From positions 102,629,340-102,693,339 of the forward strand of contig OY740772.1 in NCBI GenBank assembly GCA_963513935.1: a DNA stretch of 64,000 bases, given 5' to 3'. The DNA comes from Aphrophora alni. Taxonomy: Eukaryota; Arthropoda; Insecta; Hemiptera; Aphrophoridae. The notes below the pieces were generated by a model. The model did not search any database. It saw only the letters and a program-made list of their open reading frames with translations, and had not been told where the DNA came from. Positions 58,255 to 64,000 of this stretch are shown one piece after another (position 1 is the first letter of the stretch; every line of letters starts with the position of its first letter). The position numbers were made by a program, and so were the translations under genes.

Positions 58255-58719
58255 GTAGATATTTTTGGAAACTAATTTAGGGGGTATGTCAGATAGATTC
58301 TACGAACTAACATAGAAATAAATTTAAGGGGCACATTTACTTCTTGATCAACGAAATCCATTTTTGAATCATTAGTACGATAATGTATCTATGTTCAATT
58401 CCTCAACCTAGCTTTCCACCCGCAGAAACGTAAGGTTACTGCTCTGTATGAATATTTTGAATAACAAAATAATAAGGTGAAAAATATGTTTAGTTCAAAT
58501 TATCGGAAAATTTAAATTCGGTTTTATTAAAAAGGCGTTTGTTTTTCATGAAACTAAATAATATTGTAAAAATTGTTATATATTTTTTCATATGACCCTT
58601 AGATAAACAGATCTAAAGTTACTAAGAAGTTGAACAAAATAAAACCGGAAAAAAATAGTATAACAAATTTAGTAAACAGGTTAAGAAAAATTAGTTACAA
58701 GAAGAAAAAATCCCTCATG
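58255..58719. other. Unassigned stretch
   Basis: Nothing recognised. Confidence 0.5.
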
Positions 58720-58915
58720 GGTTTACCTATAAGGATTAAGAGTGTTTCAATCGCTGCTACCCTTGATGAATCTAAACCTATTTTCATGTAATCTTTTATT
58801 AGATCCTTCTTTTGTATCTTACCTATCAAATCTCTCTTAATCAACTCATGTTCCTAAGACCCTAGATTATTCGAGGGATAGGGGTCTTTCTTTCTTATTT
58901 TTATAATAAGACAAT
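58720..58915 (+). repeat. SINE-A copy, sense
   Basis: TTTTCATGTAATCTTTTATT, TTACCTATCAAATCTCTCTT, AATCAACTCATGTTCC and TATTCGAGGGATAGGGGTCT, then TTTCTTTCTTATTTTTATAA, match the sense order, including the pyrimidine-rich tail. Confidence 0.55.
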
Positions 58916-59278
58916 TATTATTCCCTAGAAGTATTTCGCTTTTCAACAACAAAGAAAAAATCAGGATAGAAACAAAAATTAGCTGTCTCATTTACTTTAA
59001 ATATCGTAAGGGGTTGTAACACGAAAGACGTAAGTTTCGCTAATATTGTTTGACGTGGGAGTTCACCATGAAGTAAAGAGCTACAATTGATGTATGGTAA
59101 ATTTACGTACACAATTTATGACAGCAAAACTTTAGACGCAAATGATTTATCCCGGTTGTAATTTAATACTTGGGTTGTATGAGGCATAATGTATCTATTT
59201 AAACGTTTAAGAGCATTGTCCAATGTTATAACAGATGATATTGTTGAAAGGTTTTACATACGGTATACGGTAAACCAT
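58916..59278. other. Unassigned stretch
   Basis: Nothing recognised. Confidence 0.5.
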
Positions 59279-59280
59279 AT

Positions 59281-59600
59281 ACAGCGTGTTAAATAAGTCC
59301 CGGGACTGCTAAATATTTTTGTTTACCTTTACAGATAGAGCTACAAAGCTTTGCACATTGTGAATTAACACCAAACCTATTTTAGTACGTACTCAGTGGA
59401 CCGCTACTTTTCCAGGGGGACGGCCCACAAGGAGTAGTAAGTACGAAATCTAAAAATGCAAGCATAGGTCGAGTTGTACATCTAATTAATGGCCTTTATG
59501 AGTATAACACAATTCTACAATACCGACCTCAAAAGTTTCACCCTAGCTAAAATAGCGTGGGTTTAAAGTTCATATTAAATCAAACAAGGAAAATGGATTA
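59281..59600 (+). mobile_element. Lone end of a mariner element related to 46558-48632
   Basis: It begins TATACAGCGTGTTAAATAAG with the TA dinucleotide. It keeps GGGGGACGGCCCACAAGGAG, GCAAGCATAGGTCGAGTT and CAATACCGACCTCAAAAG at the same relative places as the terminal repeat of the intact element. No transposase and no partner end follow, so this is a solo end or a heavily truncated copy of a sister family. Confidence 0.6.
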
Positions 59601-59999
59601 ACCATGAGTGGGTATTACCGCAAACAGGAAACATACTTTAGGTAGTTGTTATTAGTGGCATTCAAAACCGTTTCATTTCCGAAAGCAGATGGCTGAGGGG
59701 CTTCTTAGTTCCCCGGCTTAGAATGTGCAGTGAGGCGAAATAGTTCTCTAGATATATCAGTGTATTTCCTATCCTCGTTAATGCAACTGCGACCTAAGCT
59801 CGGTCAACTTTCTAAAACAATATTTCAATTTATGACTGTCTTATCAACTCAGTATTATTATTTTTTTCAGGCACAAATATTACATATATAACTAAAGGAT
59901 TGTTATTAGCTTTACCACAACTTCTTTCTAATTAAATTTTATAAATCTTGATTAACTTAATTAAATTTATAATAATAACAAAAATATTACTTTTCAAGA
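59601..59999. other. Unassigned, partly GC-richer
   Basis: On the minus strand a 31-codon open piece (about 59805-59713, including EDRKYTDISRELFRLT) lies in a GC-richer patch. It has no start or family, so it is not called. Confidence 0.35.
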
Positions 60000-60510
60000 A
60001 TAATTGTTAAAAAACGAAAATGAATCTTGGCGGCCATATTGAAAGCAATATTTTAATCAAATACAATTTATTCTGTGAAAATATTTATTGAACAAGTGAA
60101 TCAATTTCTGGCCTTTATTTAAATATGTTAACCAAAGTCGTTGTCCATGGCTAATTTTAACTCTTCTTAGACATCAACTATGAAACTAACAATTTTGGTG
60201 AACATTAGTTTTAGTTCGTTTTTATTTGGTTTTAGACAGAGAAAATTTGTGCAGTATTTTACCACTATTTATTTTTATGATTGTATCACTATAAAGTTCG
60301 TAAAGCTTCAGAGAAGATCTCAATTTGCTGTATATTTCAAGTCATTAGGTTTTATAAGGATCCGCACAAATTGCATCTGAATATTGTAGGAGAGTTGATT
60401 ACACATCTGCAGTGCAGGGTAGGAATAATTCATCTGTGAAATAAGGAAGAGTGATGTCGTGAATATGGCAATTTGCAAGGATGATTTATTTTCAAATCAG
60501 AAATAAAAAA
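60000..60510 (+). repeat. Repeat X copy, longest
   Basis: It contains the left part (GGCGGCCATATTG, TGGCCTTTATTTAAATATG), the core (GTTGTCCATGG, ACATCAACTATGAAACTAAC, TTTTGGTGAACATTAGTTTT), GAAAATTTGTGCAGTATTTT and the 3' extension shared with 57080-57430. No ORF conserved between copies. Confidence 0.5.
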
Positions 60511-61716
60511 ATATTATTTGATGAAGTATATTGTGTGAAGTATATCATTAAAACACTGTTTGTTTTTAGTAACACAATTTTTTTAATAATTACGTATTTT
60601 TAATTTCCTACTTTATAATCTAACATTTTTCTTTAAAAATGTATCTTCTATTTACTTGAAAGAGTTGATTATAAAGCTGTCATTTTTTGAACCTTTGTAT
60701 TTATTTGTTTATTATTATTTTTTTGTTTTGATAAAATCTTGCGTTATAAAACGTTTTAAACTTTAACTAGCTGCAACACGAAATAAAAATTTAGTAATTA
60801 CAATTAGTGTTTGTGTACTATGATTTTTTTAATTATTATTATGTGTGTAGTATTTGTTAAAAGTTTCCTTTAATAGGATTTAATTTATTTGTATTTTAAT
60901 AAAATATAAACATTTGAATAGATTCTTATTTATCACTTGTGTAAATATTGTTAAATTTTTCGCCATGACATTGAATCAAAGACAATTAAATACAACGAAA
61001 TCCAAAAATAATTGTATTTGATTTGAAATTCCGTACGTTTGACGACAAGTTTGTACACTCAAATTATCTACAAGCATAATTTCTATAAAACGATATTTGA
61101 TTTTATGTTAGCCTAACAGATTCTCCATGGTTTCAAGGAATAGAAGCGGATTCTTCCAATAGAACAAACTATTCAAAATTGATTTATATTGAGCAATCGT
61201 AAGCAAACAAAAATTAAAATAATATATATTTTCTAAAACTGTAGTATAAGAAATTTTTATTGATCAAACAATTTTAACTGTGTTACTCACTGTTATTTGT
61301 TTTCTTTTATATCAGTTGATAGATTTTCGAACTGTGCTAGGTTATAAAATTAGAACTACATCATACTTAAATTATTTTGTTAAATCAGATTTTCACTAAT
61401 TTTTATATAACATTCATATAATTTTTATTTATACATCAACGTGTAAATAAAATATAAAAAGTAGTCGAATAGTTTATGCTTATAAAAATATGGGACACCA
61501 ACCACCGAGGATTATCATTGGTGGGCACACGTTCGTATTTCCGGTAAGGCAGTCAGTATTTCATAATTTCATCTATGGGCACTGTTTAATATTTACTAAG
61601 TAAACCATAATCAGTAATCAACCAGCAATACGGCAAAGAAACATTTTACTTTTAATATTTCTCCCTGTAAAAGGTTTAACCCTTGGAAACACCAACCCAA
61701 AAAGATAAACCATTTG
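60511..61716. other. Long AT-rich stretch, nothing recognised
   Basis: No feature recognised. Confidence 0.5.
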
Positions 61717-62187
61717 TTACCAAGAATATTTGTTTAAGATAAATGGATTTTGTGTGTTATAATAAATAGAATCATGTCTGTTTAAAGATACTGTTAGGTA
61801 AATAGTGCCTTCATTTGAGAATACAATTCTTTCATACCAATCTACATCTTTGTCAACCATTTCAATTACCTTCCAACAAAATTCCACTCGTCTGTCTGTA
61901 TCATCTACCATTTAGTCCGTGAACTAAATCTGTTTAAAAAAATTGATTTTCTTAACATACCTTTGAACTGACGACATTGGTATTCCAGCAACAGATTCAA
62001 CTCTTCTAAATGAATTAAACCAATTTGTAGATTTCAGTAAAGTGGCATCTGCAAGCTCTTCATATTCTGTGCTTGAAAATCTATAGCTATCTTTGCAACT
62101 TATCCAATTTATATTAACACAGGTTTCCATTTGTGAATAGATTTTCTTAATGGAGGAACCACTTTTAGCTACGTTCTTAGAAAACAA
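61717..62187 (-). pseudogene. Second mariner-type transposase remnant
   Basis: One minus-strand frame, broken by two closely spaced stops (near 61924 and 61912), reads an N-terminal helix-turn-helix like SVAGIPMSSVQRYVKK, then DTDRRVEFCWKVIEMVDKD and FSNEGTIYLTVSLNRHDSIY. These align with the related segments of the 46558-48632 transposase (DRRLEFC, FSDEATFMLNGSVNRHNCRY). The first catalytic Asp is Asn here. The second half of the core is missing, and no terminal repeats were recognised. A clearly dead copy of a sister lineage. Confidence 0.7.
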
Positions 62188-62878
62188 CTTTTCGCTTCAT
62201 ATTCATTTTCAAAACCAATATCCCAAGAATAACATGTCACTTTTTATTCAATTAAAAAATTCATTGTTTTGAAGTTAAACGTCACACATGAACAGAGCTG
62301 CCAAATTGTTTTATTGTTGTGTGTTAACAAAACAACAGCTTATCGAGATTCAACAGATGGTAATGTACATTTTATTGCAATTCATTGCGGGAGAAAATGG
62401 TCTTCCAAAACATTAATGTTCTTTTTGTGATTAAGCTATTTTGTTTTGATTGACGATACAAAAATTAAACTCGAGGGGTACTTTTTTTTATATATCTATG
62501 TAACATAACTGTAATGTGTCAGGTTTGTAGAGTGTTCCATATGCGGCATAGCGACCTCTTCGAGGGATTATAATATATCATTATTATTTTTATTAGTAAT
62601 ACATTTCTAATAATATTATTACTTATCCAGTGTACATAGTATAGGGTAAGTTTTTTTTGTTTTTTTTAATCTTCACTTTTCATGTCCCCAAAAAACGGAA
62701 AAGTGGTATTAGACACGCCATCTGCCTGTCTTTACTGTCGTTGACGTAGGTACGTAAGCGCAATAACGGCCACAAAAATAAATATATCAAATTGAATTTT
62801 GGTATAGATTACTAATGAACTTCCTCTTAAAATTCAGAAAAATCTAAATGAAAATGTCAAAATAGCGGTCATTCTTCT

Positions 62879-62881
<3 letters not shown>
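62188..62881. other. AT-rich stretch, nothing recognised
   Basis: Nothing clear. The GTCTGTCCGT-like and AAATGTCAAAATAGCGG strings (62720-62870) are of the kind seen in repeat Y and in solo transposon ends. Confidence 0.4.

Positions 62882-62941
<60 letters not shown>
62882..62941. repeat. TA microsatellite
   Basis: About 30 TA units. Confidence 0.9.
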
Positions 62942-62942
<1 letters not shown>

Positions 62943-62989
62943 TTTGTTTTTAATTTATAACACACTAATTAGTGAGACATTCAATTCTC

Positions 62990-63300
62990 AAATTGTTATG
63001 GGTATAATTATGAGATCGAGGACAAGTCACCAATACGAGAGTAACGAGTGGAAGCTCCTTCACATATGTACAGCTTCGAGGCCCGATAGAGCCGATACAC
63101 TTACACTAGCGAAGCGAGTGGATACTGATTAGCGTATACACATCTACGAAAACAGCTAGAGACTACTCGACTTCCAAAAAGTAGTGACATAAACAATTAG
63201 GAGATTCAGGAAATCTGTGTAACAAGTGTTTTAAAATAATTAACCCTATTGGATAAAATAACTCCAACCACCAATACAATTTAACATTTCCTATAAGACA
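62990..63300 (+). repeat. Repeat U, copy 3
   Basis: GAGAGTAACGAGTGGAAGC, GTACAGCTTCGAGGCCCGAT, TACACATCTACG, AAAAAGTAGTGACATAAAC, AATCTGTGTAACAAGTG and ACCACCAATACAATTTAAC are in U order. It also has GCGAAGCGAGTGG at about 63108-63120. Confidence 0.5.
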
Positions 63301-63548
63301 GAAAAAACCAACTTTTAGGAGTTACATGTAGAGGGTTTACTTGAATGATATTGAATGGGGCTGGATAAGTACAGCGATGGCGACCACCAACTTTTATCTA
63401 TGTTATTATTATTCTGCAGCTAAATTATAATAATTAATTAATATTTTTGAAATGTATAAAATTTGAGGATAAATTAAAGTCAGTATATTGATCTTTCTTT
63501 TCCTTCGCAATAACCTTTCTAGTTCGAAATGGCTTGAACCTATGAGTC

Positions 63549-63562
63549 GGGGGGGGGGGGGG
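63549..63562. repeat. G14 homopolymer
   Basis: A 14-G run, rare in this AT-rich window. Length may be uncertain. Confidence 0.8.
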
Positions 63563-63655
63563 TGCAATGATGTAACCAATTTAAAATAACTTTTCAAATT
63601 ATTCCGCCAAATTTACTTCCACTCTATTCTACAGGTTGTCAATTTGTTTTTACAG

Positions 63656-63759
63656 TTGGATTGAACATTATGATTGAAGTACGTCTTGAAGCTGAGGAAA
63701 TAAAGGTGAAGTTAAATGTCCAACAAAAATCAAAATTTAGAGAGATGGAACTGAACAAT
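63656..63759 (+). CDS. Putative internal coding exon
   Basis: It is preceded by a strong acceptor (TTTGTTTTTACAG ending at 63655) and followed by a possible donor (AAT|GTATGA at 63760). Only one of the three frames is open: GLNIMIEVRLEAEEIKVKL then NVQQKSKFREMELNN. It is Glu/Lys-rich with likely coiled-coil character and codon use unlike random AT-rich frames. The 104-nt length is normal for an insect exon. No gene family recognised; neighbouring exons, if any, would lie beyond the window or in long introns. Confidence 0.3.
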
Positions 63760-64000
63760 GTATGAATCTGTAATAGTAAAAATTTATGGCGATTAAAGAT
63801 TTTCAAAAAATAAAAATAAACAAATCATCAGCGCAAAAATACGTTACTAACCTGTCTACTATTCTATTAGGTGATGTGTGGTCAGCAAATTGAGTTACCG
63901 ATTCTCACATTACTTATATTGATGGATGAACACCTTAACTCGAACATTATTTAGAGACAAAAATATTATCATAATCAAATTAATTGGTGTCACTTTCAAA
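63760..64000. other. Unassigned stretch at window end
   Basis: Nothing recognised. Confidence 0.5.

Overview
The window looks like AT-rich, repeat-dense nuclear DNA from an arthropod, most likely an insect. Four things point that way: short interstitial runs of CCTAA/TTAGG, the ancestral insect telomere unit (34246-34280, 49450-49472, 3089-3103); a mariner-type transposon; long microsatellites of TA, CT, GA and AAG; and no closely packed open reading frames, ribosome-binding sites or operons. I cannot name the species. A hemipteroid insect would fit but is a guess.

I see no intact protein-coding gene. The clearest protein relic is a mariner-family transposase in a 2,075-bp element at 46558-48632. 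It has ~400-bp terminal inverted repeats and a TA target duplication, and its transposase is broken by a frameshift, a stop codon and loss of a catalytic Asp. A second, more decayed relative lies at 61717-62187, and a lone element end at 59281-59600. Weaker coding candidates are a splice-bounded open stretch at 63656-63759, short GC-richer ORFs at 38025-38144 and 14900-15034, and remnants at 921-1136 and 22560-23160.

Most of the rest is layers of dispersed repeats, named here by letter. SINE-A is a family of about 14 copies. X is a ~150-400-bp family of about 12 copies. U (4 copies), W (three ~0.7-1.3-kb copies, two in tandem, 2.2-7.6 kb), T, V, Y and Z are smaller. There are two minisatellites: an 86-bp unit x6 at 57737-58254, and a 35-bp unit x5 at 35214-35394 inside an X copy.

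The most unusual layer is a set of foldback loci (12825-13094, 15880-16433, 26657-27588, 43130-43448, 53993-54132, 54979-55437). Their arms are otherwise unrelated, yet most carry one small architecture: a CTGANGA-like box, a short hairpin, then a GAAA(C/T) box, followed in two families by GTC. This is the order of a hammerhead ribozyme core, a motif known from the terminal repeats of Penelope-like retroelements. One locus also has a perfect 13-bp target-site duplication. This is the best candidate for an undescribed system, probably short non-autonomous retroelements with degenerate ribozyme-like hairpins.

Layout: 0-8 kb, W repeats and SINE-A; 8-16.5 kb, DNA-transposon ends, X, U, SINE-A and two foldbacks; 16.5-26 kb, mostly featureless AT-rich DNA with Z, X and Y copies and a coding remnant; 26.6-27.6 kb, nested foldback; 28-43 kb, microsatellites, X, U, T and inverted-repeat elements; 43-50 kb, large palindrome and mariner element; 50-64 kb, X, T, SINE-A, foldbacks, the 86-bp array, the second mariner relic and the putative exon. 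Coordinates of diverged repeats were judged by eye and are approximate.
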